Assembly (NCBI GenBank): GCA_037013685.1
Contig: CM072919.1
Location: forward strand, 27,811,325 to 27,875,324
Direction of reading: 5' to 3'
DNA from: Acridotheres tristis
Taxonomy: Eukaryota > Chordata > Aves > Passeriformes > Sturnidae
Length of the DNA stretch: 64,000 bases
Position numbers and translations under genes: made by a program
The notes under the pieces: model-generated
What the model was told of the DNA's origin: nothing
Database searches by the model: none
Seen by the model: the letters and a program-made list of their open reading frames with translations, nothing else
Part shown: positions 35,999-49,261 of the stretch, one piece after another
Numbering within the stretch: the stretch's first letter is position 1
How the letters are laid out: the number at the start of each line of letters is the position of its first letter

Positions 35999-38900
35999 AT
36001 AATTTAGATATACTTGGCATATAAATGATGTTCCAATCATGGGAGGATTTCTGAGATTTAGAAACCTGTTCGCAACCTTTTCTAGCTGAAATCCAAACCT
36101 TTTAAAGTTCATCATGCAGAGAGACAAAAGTCAGGAGCCTGGCAGGTGGAGACTTCACATGAAAGGCCTTTTCTCTGTCACTCTCATGGCTCCCATGAGT
36201 TATTTGAATTAGAAAGATACCATCCCACAGTCATTCTTTCTCCTGTATTAAGGAATTAGGCAAATTCTCACTGTATATTGATATTGCAGCCTGATGACAT
36301 ATTGTATACCTTCCCTTGTTCTCCCCACATCTCTGACCAAAGCTGCACTAGTCCTGGCTGGCAAAGGCCAACTTGTTAAACTTTCTGAAAGTACTTTCTT
36401 GCTATAAAATGTGTTTTCCTCTTTAAAATTACGTTAAAGAAGGTACACATCTATTAAAAAATCTTCACCAAATTGGTTTTTGTTCAGTAAAAGTTGTAAA
36501 CAAATTTTTAAATGAGTTTTCTGGTTGCAGATATACCCCAGGTTTTGGATATTGCAACACTGACAGATTAATAAAAATAGTGTAATAGGCCAATTCCTTT
36601 TGTAGCTATATTAAGTAGAAGAAAATTCCTCAATCCTTGCTTTCACTAGTAAAGCAAATATTACAATTTAAATTATTCTACTGAGTTAATTTGAAAACTA
36701 GAGCCTTATGATTTTAAAAATAAGATTTTTAATCATACTTTATGATTTTCAAGGCAAAACTGCAGTATTTAACTTTTTAAAGAATGAAGGTGTGGAAAAA
36801 ACTTACAGTAAATATGAGATATATTATTTCATTATGTCATATTTCTGTTTAATCATTTAGAAACTGCTCTAAATAAAGTATCTTGAAATATAGTAAAAAC
36901 TATTTACAGTTAAAAGATTTCCATGTGTATATATTTTGAGTAAATTAATCAGTTAACTTTTTATAGATGCTTTCCATAAGTTCACTTTTCCATTCCAGAG
37001 CTCAGCATGCTGTTCTGTAAAGTCACCAGTCTTTGTAGTGGGTTAAAACCAGATGAAATTCACCTTTGTTTACTCATCTTTTTTCTTCCAGTTAATAAGT
37101 TTAAAGAGTGGCTTTGGACTAAGCAGAGAAAGTAAAGGTCTGCCAATTCATTCAGGAGTGCTATTTCTTCTAGTGCTCTCCTTTTACACTTGGTTGCAAG
37201 GTGCCAAGTCTACATGATAAAATTCCAAAACTGTCAATCATCATTTCACCTACCTTTCTCTTCTTATCTTGTGAGGTTTTCTTGTTTCTGGATGTAAATA
37301 TTAGTTATACTGATGTAGGCAATATTATCTTTCTTGGAATGAACTGGGGGAAGTTACTAGTTTTTCAGTTTCAAACAGAAACAAATTCTTTCTGTAAAGG
37401 GTTGCAGTTTAGCAGTGAAAGACCTGAATGACCAATAGTGAAGTCTACTGTGGACAGATCCTGTTTATCTATCTCCATCTCCTCTCCTTATTTTTTAGTA
37501 TGCTAGTCTGAAATTGATTTGTTGGGCTATGTAAATTTTTCTCTACAGATTATTTTGCTCTTCTTTGTGATGGTATCTCTGCTTCAGTTAGTTGTTGCAT
37601 TTTCAGTCTGTCCCTGAGAATCTTCAGGAAAACTGAGACAGGGTTATTCAAACAGGTACCAATTTTTGAAAATAAAATAAAAGCATCGGCTAGATTTTTG
37701 GGCTTGTTGAAATCAAGTTTTTTTGGTCCTCACAAAAACTGGGGTATTCTGGCTGTGGGCCAAACAGCAAATTTTTTTCTTTATAGTGGGCATGAAAGGA
37801 CAAGGTTTTTTAGCAGCCCATAATTTTCTTAAATTTGAATAAAACCATTTTTTACCAATACAAGTGCTGGTTCCCCTAAGTGTCCTGCTTACATAGCACA
37901 ATATTTTTCTGCAAGTTATGAACCTCGAGAAATCCTTGCAAAAGCAAGAAAATTAGTATTTGTTAAAATTTCAATTCATTAAGAAGGGGATTATACTACA
38001 GCCATAATAATCTTGCATTTTTAAAATATTAATCTTTTTATGCTATCGTAGTAGCCCCTCCTTAAAAATAGAGAAACTTTCTTGTTGACAAAATACGAAT
38101 TTTTTATACTCCTAAGCCTCAATGCTGTCAAATTATCAAATGTAGTTTCTCAGCAGATATATCTTGTATTTGTATTTACAGAACATACATATGCCACAGT
38201 AGCCATATTTTAATGTTTAATCCTTTAAAATATTTACATTTGGTTTTCAGCATTCATAATGGAAAGGCTATATAAGATGAAATAAAACGGGAAGGGGTAA
38301 AGAGAGGGAACAAGTAGTTTATGATGTGAAGATGATGTTTTTAGTAGATGCATTTCTATCACGTAATCATAAGCAGGTAAGTCATACACATTTGCTGAAT
38401 GAAAATATGATTGAAGCTTTGGTCATAACATGCTTCCTCCTTTGATATTCTTGAAAAATTGTATTAATGCTCAAAGTATTAAATTCAATACATGCTTACC
38501 AAGTAATTTTAAATTACTGAAAAGATGCAATCCTTTGAATATTTACGTCCAAACACTTAGCTTAGACATAGTGTTACTGATCCCATTCTTCCATAAAATC
38601 AGCCCTCTTGAATGCTCCGTTACTTGCAAGAGTATAGGTATGTATGTGTGTACATATATCGGTATATATAAGTATGTTCTATGCATACATATTTGAAATA
38701 TATGCATTTGCACAAGAATACAGTGTTCTTAGTTCAGAAAGTCAGATAAGCAAATTCATGCATGCACTAGACGTTATGTGGGTAGTCTAAAGAAGTAAAA
38801 TAATGGGGGCTGCCCAGCATGCTTTTTACAGGGGCACTGTAAATTTTTCTCTGCATCTCCGCAAACAGGTTTAACTTCTTTACCTTCTACAATCCAATAG

Positions 38901-40529
38901 AGAGAAACAAAAGTATCACAAAAAAATAGTTCTGTATAGCGATTTATATAAATGGATATATTGACGGTATTTATAAGCAAGGAGAACACATCAATACATT
39001 GCTAAGAAAACTTGAGCTGGAATCACTTGATCTTCCTGTGTTACTGAATACTTCCCTCTTGCACTTTGTTAGCTTGTGGATGTGCAAGCCAGGATTTCCT
39101 CTCTTGCTTCTTATTTATGAGGAGAAACAGAAGCCCTCCCAGTGCTAGTCATTCTGATCTCATGATTGAAGGTGTAAGCTGACCAGCAGAAAACTTCAGG
39201 GATTCCTGTATTTATCAGTGCTGACATGTTTTTCTGTATCTATCTGAAAAATATACTACTTTTTTCCGCCCTTGATTAGCCACTTGCAACACAGAAAGTG
39301 ATTCATGTCAGGTTCACACCGTATGTCATCTACACTATTTTATATTTCAGCATATTTTGAAAATAAATTTAAAATTTTTAATTATGTACACTCACAAGTT
39401 ACTATTGGATTGAAAAATTTTGGTGCTATTCTACAGATTACAAAGGTGATGGCATTTTATTCTAAACATATGCTTTCTTTTAAATATGAATAACATACTA
39501 AAAGTTGGGCTTTCTGGACACTTGAATTCATCTTTTTATGGTTAAATGAACTCTAAGCAAAATGTCGGTGGTGGTATAAAGGGTTGGTTCAAATAATTCC
39601 AATATCCTTTTATAATGCTGATATTATTTAATGTTCCAAGATATATCAGACTGAAATAAAACATATGCCACCTCTGAATCTGAAATTATTTTCTAAGAGC
39701 TGTGTTACTAATGATCTGAAACAACAGAAGTATGCAAGCTGGCTGTTCAATTGATGAATCTTGCATTTTAAAAGTAATTCCTGATCATAATTTTATTCAT
39801 ATTCACATTACTTTAACTGGCTAGTTGGATTTGTATCAATTACTATTGCCAGAACAATTGCCACATAGTTTTGATATGCTAGTAAAAACATCTATTTTGG
39901 ACAACAATAATGTCTTGGGGTGACTGTATGATGTGAGACAAATTTTTACTAGTAAACATTGACTTTTTCCACTTAAACACAAGCAGCTAATTTCTCACCC
40001 CATTTAGAATAATAAACATGTGTTATGGCCGTCTTCCTTACAGTCCAGTAGTCTTTTAAAAAAATATATTGTCCCCAGATTTAAAGCATAAAACTGGAAA
40101 AATTTCCTAATTAATAAGGGACCAGATGTTGGTCAAGCTCATTTCATAGATCTTTAATTAATGGATGCTGTTACGTGAATACACAGAAGACACACAGAAA
40201 TCTGCTTAAATGCCTTAAAAATAGATTACTTTTGAATAAAATGAAAATGTAGTAGAGTAACTTCTTAGAAAGTGAACACTAAAGAATGCTCAAACTGGAT
40301 GATATTGAAGATTTTTACCAGCACCATTGTTTAAGATTCAATGAAATGTGCTGACAAGTATGAAATCACTATCTTTAAAAAGAATCTGCTGATTTATTGT
40401 TAAACTTTCATTAGCCAAGAATGCTAGATTTCTGTATTATACCTCCAGCAATAACTGCTTTGAATGTATTTGAATGTTTTGCATTTTCAGTTGTTGTCCT
40501 TGTCTCAGTCTAAGACAAGTTTATGGTGC
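35999..40529. other. AT-rich stretch, no gene seen
   Basis: No convincing coding frame, RNA gene or repeat. All open frames are short and of low complexity. Confidence 0.5.
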
Positions 40530-41404
40530 AGAAAACCTGAAAGGTTACCTCCCTTCTCCCTGTCTACCAATAAGGAGAGACAAATGCAAAAAGAAATGAA
40601 AAAAAAATTTTTACTAAAAGAAAGCAACAACAAAGAAAACTACAAAAATCACTAGATACACAGATCCTGAGTCAACTGGTTCCTCTGGGAACAAAGAAAA
40701 CAAGACAGCTGCCACCCAGGTAGCACATACGCTCCAGAGGACAAAGACAAGATGGTAGAGAGGCTCTCCTGGCTAAACTTTCCCCTCTGGAATAAAAAAA
40801 AAAAAAAGGGAACGCGGGAGTCATGGTGTGTGATTCTGATGGCAGATGGGACGTGCTGGCCTTGTCTAGGGCAGGTCCAGGCCTGCAGTGCCAGTTTTCC
40901 TGTTCCCTCTATGTGACAGCAGGGGTTCATGTCTGGGGTGTCACTCCTATTGCTTGCTGCCTCTTCCTGCCAGCTGCTGGACTCCGTTTCAGCTCAGCCA
41001 GACTCAGCTGGTGTCAGTGCCACTGCCTCAGGTTGCTGCCCCATTGGGGGAGAGGGGGAATTGTCCCACTGGGCACCAAAAACTGGCCCAACATTCCTGG
41101 CTGAAGTTTTGGATCTGTCACTTTGGGAGCTATCACTTTTGAACCATGAACTTGGGAATGGTCCCTCTGCTTTGTCTCAGCCCAGTCATCCTGCAGAAAT
41201 ATCCTGGAGGGCTTGGAAGTGGGAAGAGACCCACAGGTCATACATTGCCAGGGTCTGCTGATTGCTTCACTTTGGTGAGCCAGACCAAAACAGACCCCTT
41301 CCTGTTGCAGCCATGGCACTATCTCTGCCAAAACCATGCCTAGGGCTGCTGTGAATGTTATTATAATAGACAGCACTGAAAACTCCAACTCTGTACCCAG
41401 GACA
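40530..41404 (-). repeat. Probable 3' LTR of element C
   Basis: The right edge 'acccaggaca' followed by 'ttatccaccccttattcta' matches the LTR/internal border of element A (12742-12778). The left part (40540-40640) resembles 44670-44790 in the other LTR ('acaaatgc...', 'tttactaaaagaaa'). It contains an A-run at 40794-40807. The left end is a guess. Confidence 0.5.
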
Positions 41405-41689
41405 TTATCCACCCCTTATTCTATACCATGCACATGATGTTCAGATGCTCATACCTTTCAACTGTAGCCATATACACATGCAGGTAACTATATTGGTGCA
41501 AGTATTATTTAAATGGTCACTGACTGTTTCCCCAAGATGTTTGTTGAGTTTATTTTTGTCCAATACTGGTGCAACTTGAGCAGCCTGTATTCATTGCTGA
41601 GGATATTTTATGATGTATGGTGGCAGTGTCATTCGACAACCAACATTACATATATTAATCAGCATTGCAGATGGTTCTCACCTAAATCA

Positions 41690-43189
41690 GGTCCCCTTGA
41701 GGTACACAGTATTCTCCATTCCTCTGTATTAGCAACCAAGTGTAACCACGTCTTTGAGCAAAAACAATCCCATGGTTGGGTTTGCACTTGCTTGAGATGG
41801 AACTAATCCCAACATGCACCATATGCACCATGGGGACTTTTATCTTCATCTGCTATATGCAGAGATTCTGAATGGGCAGAGCTAGCTTGGTTAGTGGAGC
41901 TGCTACTGTTAACTAGCCAGGTGGTTTTTGGTAAACACAGATCCCAATGTTTGAAGGTTCCACTGCCCATTGCCTTCAGTGTGGTTTTTAACAATCCGTT
42001 GCACTGTTTGATTTTCCCAGTGGCTCATGGGTCATAGGGAATGTGATACACCCACTGAATAACACGTTCTCTAGCCCAGGTGTCCATGAGGTTCTTTTTA
42101 AAATGAGTCCCACTGTCTTTCTCAAATCTTTCTGAGATGCCACGTTGCCACAGCAGAGATGTGAGGCACAGGGTAGGTCTCCAGCCATCCAGTGGTTGCT
42201 TCTACCATTGTGAGCACATAGGGCTTGCCTGGGCAGATTTGCTGCAGATGTAAGCCATCTGCCTGCTCTCTCCATATTTATGTTTAGTCCATTGTCTCCT
42301 CTACTAATGTGTTTTACCTGCTTGACCTGCTTGATGCAGTGCATGTTTCACAATCATGGATTACTTGGGATATGGTGTCCACAGTTAAGTCCACCCTTCA
42401 GTCACAAACCTATCATTAGGTTGCATCTTTTCGCTCATGACCTGAGGCATCATGAGCCCACCAAACTAGAAGTAACTCTCCCTCATATTGCCAGTCCAGA
42501 TCTACCTTTAATTTTGGCAGCCCAATCCACCTGTTTGTTGTTGCAATGCTCCTCATTAGCCTGACTTATAGGCATCTAGGCATCCATATGACAAACTTAT
42601 GTGGTCAGCTTCTCTACCCTAGCAGCAATATCTAGCCAGATTTTTGCAGCCTGGACAAATTTCCTTCTTCAATGCCAGGTAGTCTTTTTCCATCATTCCA
42701 GCCACCACCACAGAGTGTTTGCCACTATCCACAAGTGAGTATAGAGGTACAGTTTTGGCCACTTCCCTCAACTGGCAATATCCAAAGCCAGATGGGATTT
42801 CAGCTCTGCATCCTGACTTGATCCACCTTGTCCTTTGGTAGTTTCTGTGACTTGCTGCTTAGGCTCCAATATGGCAGCTTCCCATTTTTGGCTTGTCCCT
42901 ACGATATGTCAGGAGCTGTCAGTGAAGAGAGTGTGTCGGCTCTCACTTTCTGGTGGCTGGTTATATCGTGGGGCCTCCTCAGCATGTGCCACCTAATCCT
43001 CTTCAGATGACAGTCCAAAATGCTCACCTTCAGGACAGTTTGTGATAATTTCCAAGATCCCAGAGTGATTAGGATTTCCCATCTGAACTTCTGAACTTGC
43101 TGTATGATCAGAGTGATGTGATTACTCCAAGTAGCATTGTTGGCATGATGTATTGAAGGGACATTCCCCTTGAATATTCTGCCTAACAA
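41690..43189 (-). pseudogene. RNase H and integrase remnant of element C
   Basis: Broken pol reading on the minus strand. At 42899-43189 it matches the young pol just before RNase H (MLGRIFKGNVPSIHHA corresponds to the young LGWMFKGKVPSTHHA). RNase H follows to about 42480, then the zinc finger, core and C-terminus of integrase to 41690. At the zinc finger a codon CAT (42452-42454) provides the His that both young copies have replaced. Frameshifts and stops occur throughout. The start of pol is missing. Confidence 0.8.
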
Positions 43190-43269
43190 TCCCCTTGGTC
43201 ACCTTACTGGGCGACTGGATCTGATCTTATACTTCCTCCTTCGGACAGGGGCCACTGCTATTGGCTTAG

Positions 43270-44570
43270 GCTGCCCATCTTGTTTAACTGCAGCCTGAGT
43301 GACTGTGGCATCTGCCAATTTGCTCTCCATCTCTTTTGGCTGTAGCTACTGTTGCATAGTAACAAGAAGCATGCAGTTAGCATTAACTAGGGTCCAGCAC
43401 AGAGCAGTAAATTGCCCCTTTCTGGAGCTGCCACAGCAATTTTATTTCAAATATTCTGTTACCTTATCAGAGTTTTGTATTTGTTCAGAGGGAGACTTCC
43501 AAACTTTACTCCCTGACATATGGTACAAGACAGCGCAGGCTTTCACACTGAGGGTAGTGGATATTCCATGGAGGAGTTCCAGAAGAAGGCAAAAACCTGG
43601 TGGCTCTCTGGCATCGACCCCCTCCCCACAGCACACAAACAGTGGAGCCTCTTGGTGTTTTCTCTCCCTGGCTCAGCTCCCCAAGGTTTGGGGCTGGAAC
43701 GAGGTGGCCCCACTCCAGCCAATCCCAATCCTGGAGTCCCATTCCTGGAGTCCTGGAGTGCAGCAGCTGTGGAGCTCACCTCAAGGCAGAGGAAAGATTG
43801 CTGCTGCAGCTTCTCCAAGCCAGAGGAGGGAAAAGCTTTTTACCTGGGCCAACAAAATCAAGCTAGCCAAGCAAAACCAAACTGCACAGCACCATGGAAT
43901 GCCTGGGCAGTGAGGCTTCAAAAATGCCCAACAAAAACCCAAAGCTCTCCCCTCCCCAGTCCCACACACTACCAGTCCCAGGCTTTAAAGATACAGCAAC
44001 CATTTTTGGACATAAAGCAGAGGACCATGGAATAGACTATCATCATATATCACTCCAAGACACCTCCCTAGAAATCTCCATCCTGACTCCAAATATGTTG
44101 TAGACTGTACAGAGGAGACTGAGTAGAACCAGCATAAAGAATATGGCGTCCTTAGGATCCAGAGGGAATTCAGGTTTCTCAAGAAGTGATGTGTCAGACC
44201 TGAAGGGGAGGAAGAGGTGAAAGGCAAAAGGAAAAATTATCTTCTCCTCTTCCCCCCATAGGCTGTGTGCGATTATTAATAAACTCCCAGACACAGCAGC
44301 CAAGATTGGGACAGGCAGACAACCATGAATATATTTACCAAATGACCTTCATTGCCTTTGATGTTATCATTCCATAAACTAGTATTACAAATTGCATCAA
44401 CTGTATCTTGGTTCCTCTCCCTGATCTGAGGAAAAGCACTATCACAGTCAGATGGTTCCACATATTTGGATTTAGATACAAGGTCAGGTGCCACAGTGCC
44501 ATGACCCGACCAAGCAATGTGGTGACCAGGGGGTTCTGTACCCAATATAGGAATGATTTGGTCAAATTTG
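43270..44570 (-). pseudogene. ORF1 homologue of element C
   Basis: Two blocks match young ORF1. The N-terminal block (44335-44565) shares the hydrophobic pattern and ends YGMITSKAMKVI against YCMITSEAMNII. The middle (44043-44330, with a frameshift) keeps a CPxLGC Cys pair, an NNxTQP sequon, and EFPLDPKDAIFFMLVLLSLLC against EFPLDAKDSIILLLVLLCLLC. The end (43230-43310) keeps PIAVAPV, next to gag. Between about 43320 and 44050 lies extra sequence without a match, and no 19-residue repeats are visible. Confidence 0.7.
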
Positions 44571-44597
44571 TTATTTTTTCACTTTCTCTCTTGACCT

Positions 44598-44615
44598 CCT
44601 TTTAGTTGGGTGCCA
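44598..44615 (-). promoter_or_regulatory. Decayed primer-binding site of element C
   Basis: The minus strand reads TGGCACCCAACTAAAAGG. The first 11 bases match the Lys-type site of element A except for one C-to-T class change; the rest has decayed. Confidence 0.5.
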
Positions 44616-44624
44616 AATACCTCT

Positions 44625-45411
44625 TAGTTTAAGGCAATTTTACAGGGCAGAGACTCTGCAGTAACTTCCCTCCCCTTAGTTTTCAACCTATCCCATCTGC
44701 CAATGAGAAGGCACAAATGCAGAGATATAAGTGAAAAAGAAAAAACAGTTTACTAAAAGAAAACAGTAATAACCAAGAAATACAGAGGCAAACAGTCAAA
44801 TCCTCACCCACAAATGCAGAGGAGGTCTCCCGAATTGTCCCGGGGAACACAGACAAAATGGTGTAGATTCCACTCCGTGGGCCATGCAGCCAAGACGGGA
44901 CAAAGGGAAGAACACACCAAACGAGCAACCGTGGTTCCAAAACTGCCTGCTTTCCCAGGCAGTAATGACAGCGGGAAAAAAACAAAACATGGAAAACATC
45001 TTTTTCTCCTGAAGGAGCAAATGCTGCTGAAACGCTGGAACAAACTTCTCAGCAGATGTAGGGCCAATCCTCTCAGCATCCGGAAACTTGTGGAGCAGCT
45101 CCGACCCTTGGCGACAGGAGGCTGTCCTGAGCAGCAGGACTTCCTGGCGGGAAGTCCAGAGAAACATCTCCCCAAAAGCGGTGTTTGCTGTAGCAACTGC
45201 GGCAATGGTGGCTGTCTGACTCTTTTTTCATCAGTTGCTGAGAGGCCGTGGCTAGCAGCCTGTCGGAGCGCCCCGCTTTCTGAGGTTCTCCAGAGTCTGG
45301 AAAGAACAAAACAAAGGGCTTCACGTGTCTGTTCCCAGCACCCTTCCCGTTTCCGTGAACTGCGGTAAAACAGAGGTTCCGCTTCCAACTCTGGGTCTGA
45401 AAGAAACAGTA
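44625..45411 (-). repeat. Probable 5' LTR of element C
   Basis: Lies outside the primer-site remnant. Its left 250 bp resembles the left LTR; the right part is CpG-richer and does not align with it. The large minus frame here (44804-45454) has no motif and is treated as LTR noise. The right end is placed by a 'tccaactctg' block shared with the other LTR. Confidence 0.4.
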
Positions 45412-47375
45412 AACTACCTTGTACGGATTGATGAAGAGAAGATATGGAATACATGATTTTGGGTCATCCCTAATGCTACACTCTACCTTCTATCTCTATA
45501 GCTGTGACGGTTCTTCTAAGCAAACAGCTCCTCTAGTTAAAAATATGCAACAAATCAAATTAATTAAAATTAATTAGTACAGCTCATGTAGTAGTGTTTC
45601 TGGATAATGCTGAGGACCATAAATTCAAATCAAGGCTTCCACAACTCTTCCTAGGTTTGAAGAGAAGGTACATTACCAAAAGAAAAAGGGGAAACCAGTC
45701 ACCCTGTTAAACAGCATTCACTGGGGATACTTGCACTGAAGGTTCATACAGCCAGATTTTATATCATAAACCAAAGAATGAAGCAGACAGACATAGCAAT
45801 TAATTGTATCTAATACTAATATACATATAAGGTTAAGTATGATAGCAGTCACATATGAGTGGAGTAATAGGAAGTTAATTATTGCAAAACCTTGATCATA
45901 GGCATTCAGTGCTTATAATTTTATTCATAGTATGCTCTGCTTGTTCTGATACTCCTTCAGGCAGTAATATGGCTTGTCAGATTCGGTTTCTAAGGTAAGG
46001 TGTGAAGGATATATGCTAATTTATACATGTTCACTGAACATATTTTTTCCTCATTGTCTTTTAACAATGAGATTTTACTACACTTGTTCTTCTGGTTTTA
46101 GTAAACTTTTAAATAGATACAAAGTGTACACCATGCTCTATTGCCAATGATGACTGTTCTTTACTTGTAAATATAAGGAATGAAATATAGTCATCCCACC
46201 ATTCTGTATTATATTTGATTTATTTACCAATCTAAACTTGTATATGGCTTCTGATTTTTGCAGTATGAATGAAGACCAAAGAAGTGTGGGTACAGGATTA
46301 AAGTATTGCTCATAACAGTTTCCTAAAAGCAGTCCTTGTTCGGCTGATTTTTTTTACATCTCCTACTTTTCTGCATCATTTTATGACTCATTTATAACCT
46401 ATTAGTTTTAATACTTGAAAATGTGATTTCTAGTGTAAGTATTGGTGTTTTACCTTTTGTCAGGTGGTCTGAACTGGGAGCCTACACTTTATTATCTACT
46501 TAGAACAGAATGAGATAAATCTTAAAGGGATATCAAACTCTTAAGTATCCACAGAACTTGTAAAAGAGGTATAGCCACAGAAGTGATCATGTGTAGGTAT
46601 AACTGGAGTGATACAAAGTTTACCTGACTACATATCAGCACTGCATTTATTATCCTGAGTTTCTTTAACAGAATACTGCATGACTTTTAAGGTTCTGTAT
46701 TTGACTACTGCTGAAAAAAAAAATCATCTTCACAGTCCTTCACTTTTGCAGTTTTAGTGGCATTAGCTCTTAATCCTAAACTAGAATTCACTAGAATTGT
46801 GAGTATTCACAAGGGGAAGGAAGAATCTGATGTCATTTATTTCTGTTTAGATCATTATACTTGATCGTTAAAGAAACAAAGAGCCAGTCAGCTTTGTAGT
46901 ATTTTATAAAATAGTACTGTCACTGCCAGAGAATTATGACAACTCACATTAAATATTTGGGTTGGACTTCATGTGGTAACATTTCACTGCAAACTCACAG
47001 AGTACTGAGAGCATCTGCTTAACTTCCAAAATGTGTGTTAGCTCTTCCACTTTTTCTCTGCAAGTTTTACAAGGTTTCCACCTCTACCAATGTGTGTGTG
47101 ACACCTAAAATGGAAAAAAAAAGAGGACTGTTGCAGTAAATATAAGTAAGATCTGGTAGTAGCTTTGACAATTTGTGTCAATTGCCTCATGCCCATGCCA
47201 AGTTCTGTGTAGCAAGGTTTTTAGGGGGTGTATTTTGTGTGATTCAGTAATCTCAACTGGTGTAACCACGGCTGGGGAGAGCAATGCATTGATAAAAACA
47301 AGTTCTGTATTTTTTTACTTGTTCTAAAGACTAGTTTAAAATACATTAAAATTAATGAAATGTTTTTTCTTTCAG
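45412..47375. other. No gene seen
   Basis: Unique-looking AT-rich DNA. At the end a pyrimidine tract and CAG (47361-47375) form a good splice acceptor for the exon that follows. Confidence 0.5.
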
Positions 47376-47499
47376 GTGGGAGATGCAAGAAGATGCAGAT
47401 CTTGAAGATGAGGAGGATAGTATGGTGGAACACTTAAAAAATGTTTATTTGACACAAAGGACTCCTATCTCAGAGGATAAAGAAGAACAATTACCTTGA
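47376..47499 (+). CDS. Candidate terminal coding exon of an unidentified host gene
   Basis: 'tgttttttctttcag' precedes this block, a strong acceptor. After one leftover base the frame encodes 40 residues and a TGA: an acidic start (WEMQEDADLEDEEDS), then MVEHLKNVYLTQRTPISED and a C-terminal EEQLP. Composition and codon use look like a real protein tail, unlike the surrounding frames. It would need a preceding exon ending with two bases of a codon. I do not recognise the protein. No clear AATAAA was found close downstream. It could be chance or a decayed exon. Confidence 0.5.
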
Positions 47500-49261
47500 C
47501 AGACTTCGGGTAGCACCTTTCTTCTGGATTCAACAAGATTAACTTCTTGTCATAAATCACAGGACTAGAAAGCTCAGAAATATGTATCTTGAGTAGTAGT
47601 TGTAAACTAAAGAGTTCTCCTGTTATTCTCTGGGTACCCCATCCAGAAAGCAATTGTTCACACATGCATAAGGTGAGGAACAGGAAAGTGTCAGTGTCAC
47701 TAAACAATGAGGTTGTATCTCAGCACTGCAGAGGCATAAACCTGAATGACAGACTGAATTGTTTCTAAAATATAAAACTCATTCTGAAAATAATGCAACT
47801 TTAGACACAGGCTAAGCAAGTACTCCTGGTTTCCATCCACCACTTCAGAGTTGCTGTCAGCCTGCCCCCAGTTCATGTCACTCAAGGACCTTGTCTCTCC
47901 TTTGGTGCTTGTTTATTAAATCACCCAAAATACATGAAAAGGGACAGGTATAGACCATCCGCCTTCAGTCCTTTCTGAACTGCTCCACGATAAGTCTGCT
48001 TGGCCATTATTCCCAATCAAAAATGCATCAGCATTTCTGCCCTCACTAATCCTTAACATCCAATGTATTTAATGGCAGAAAAAACACACTACAGAGACAT
48101 TTTAGAAGTTTTGAGAAGCATCTTTTTATTTAGAAGAATTATTTGCAATCAGTGCTCAGAGGATTATCTTAACAGTGAATTGAGAAAATAGTAAATAATA
48201 CTTATTTATAAATGTAGTATAATTTAATATTCAAAGTAATCCTGGTTTGATATTCAAAATTTTCTGAATATTAAATTTTTTTTCTGAATACTTAATATTT
48301 TTATTACACACTGGTTAAAACTATCAACATTTTTTATACAGAAGGTATGGTTAGTATCTCTTTAGCTCTGCAAAAAAAAAATCCATAATTTTTCTATAAG
48401 TTTCTTTCATTAGAAGTCCAATGGAACTATTCTTTCTGCCTGATGAAGGACTCTGGCAGGATCTTGCTAAGGGTGCAATCTGAGCAGAGTTATTCATGTT
48501 GCCAGCACATCTTCACACAGATGCTATTATGGACATAACTTAGACCACTTCAATAGGATAAAGGCATGCTTTTTTTCCCTAAAGGCTTCAGCAGCATCAT
48601 GGGTAACCATATTACTAATGCTGATTTAGGGTCTTATCTGAAATGAAGGTTTTTCTCCTCTTAATTGCTCTTTTTTCTTTTCATATAAAGCATCAGACCA
48701 TTTAAAATGAAAATGTGGACAATTGCATCTTACAAATCTCCAAAGATCTTGTTATAGCACTGCAATACAAAAAGGCTGTGAGGCACTGGAGCTTAAAAAA
48801 ATGCTCAAAATATTAATTAAAGAACAAAGTAGACATTTTCCTCTACTGCTAGTGTAGTAATTTCAGATCATAAAGGAAGTGATGAAGTGTGAAAACCATT
48901 TACCTTTGCTTTGTATTTCACCTTTGAAGTTGGTAGTGGACTTTAGATTTAAAACATGTGTACAGAGATCTTCTGTGACAGCAGGTTTGGTATTCCGGCA
49001 AATGAGGCACACATATTCCAAGCCATACAAATAATGTGTTAGTGTACGTGATAACATGGAAACTGGAGTTCAGAATATTCTCTCCTATTTTATCAAGATC
49101 TATTGTATGTAATTAACTTTTTGTATAGTCATATAAAGTGTCCATGTGGTGAAACCGATCTAAATACTTCTGAAAATGCTCCCCTTCTGGGAAATAACTA
49201 CTCTGAAGAGGATAAACTTTGCAAGCGAATAAGCTAATTGAGAATAAACCCCTTCATACTT
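47500..49261. other. No gene seen; possible 3' UTR at the start
   Basis: If the exon at 47376 is real, the first part would be its 3' untranslated region. No coding frame or repeat is recognisable in the rest. Confidence 0.4.

Larger units (their letters stand above)
40530..45411 (-). mobile_element. Old, internally deleted ERV related to A and B: element C
   Basis: A diverged minus-strand relative of the young proviruses. From its 5' end: LTR-like region (about 44625-45411), a primer-site remnant at 44598-44615 (TGGCACCCAAC...), an ORF1 homologue (43270-44570), then a jump across gag, protease and most of RT to the RT/RNase H connection (43189), RNase H and integrase down to about 41690, a spacer, and a 3' LTR edge at 41404. 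That edge reads TGTCC-TGGG on the minus strand, like the young LTR. It has many stops and frameshifts. Outer boundaries are uncertain because the LTRs are too decayed to align end to end. Confidence 0.75.

Noticed and set aside
41061..41078. Second primer-site-like sequence (TGGTGCCCAGTGGGACAA on minus)
   Set aside because: It lies inside the left LTR of element C, with no LTR edge or internal gene on the proper side; probably chance or part of the LTR.
44804..45454. 216-residue minus-strand frame
   Set aside because: Lies in the decayed LTR region; composition is irregular and no motif is present.
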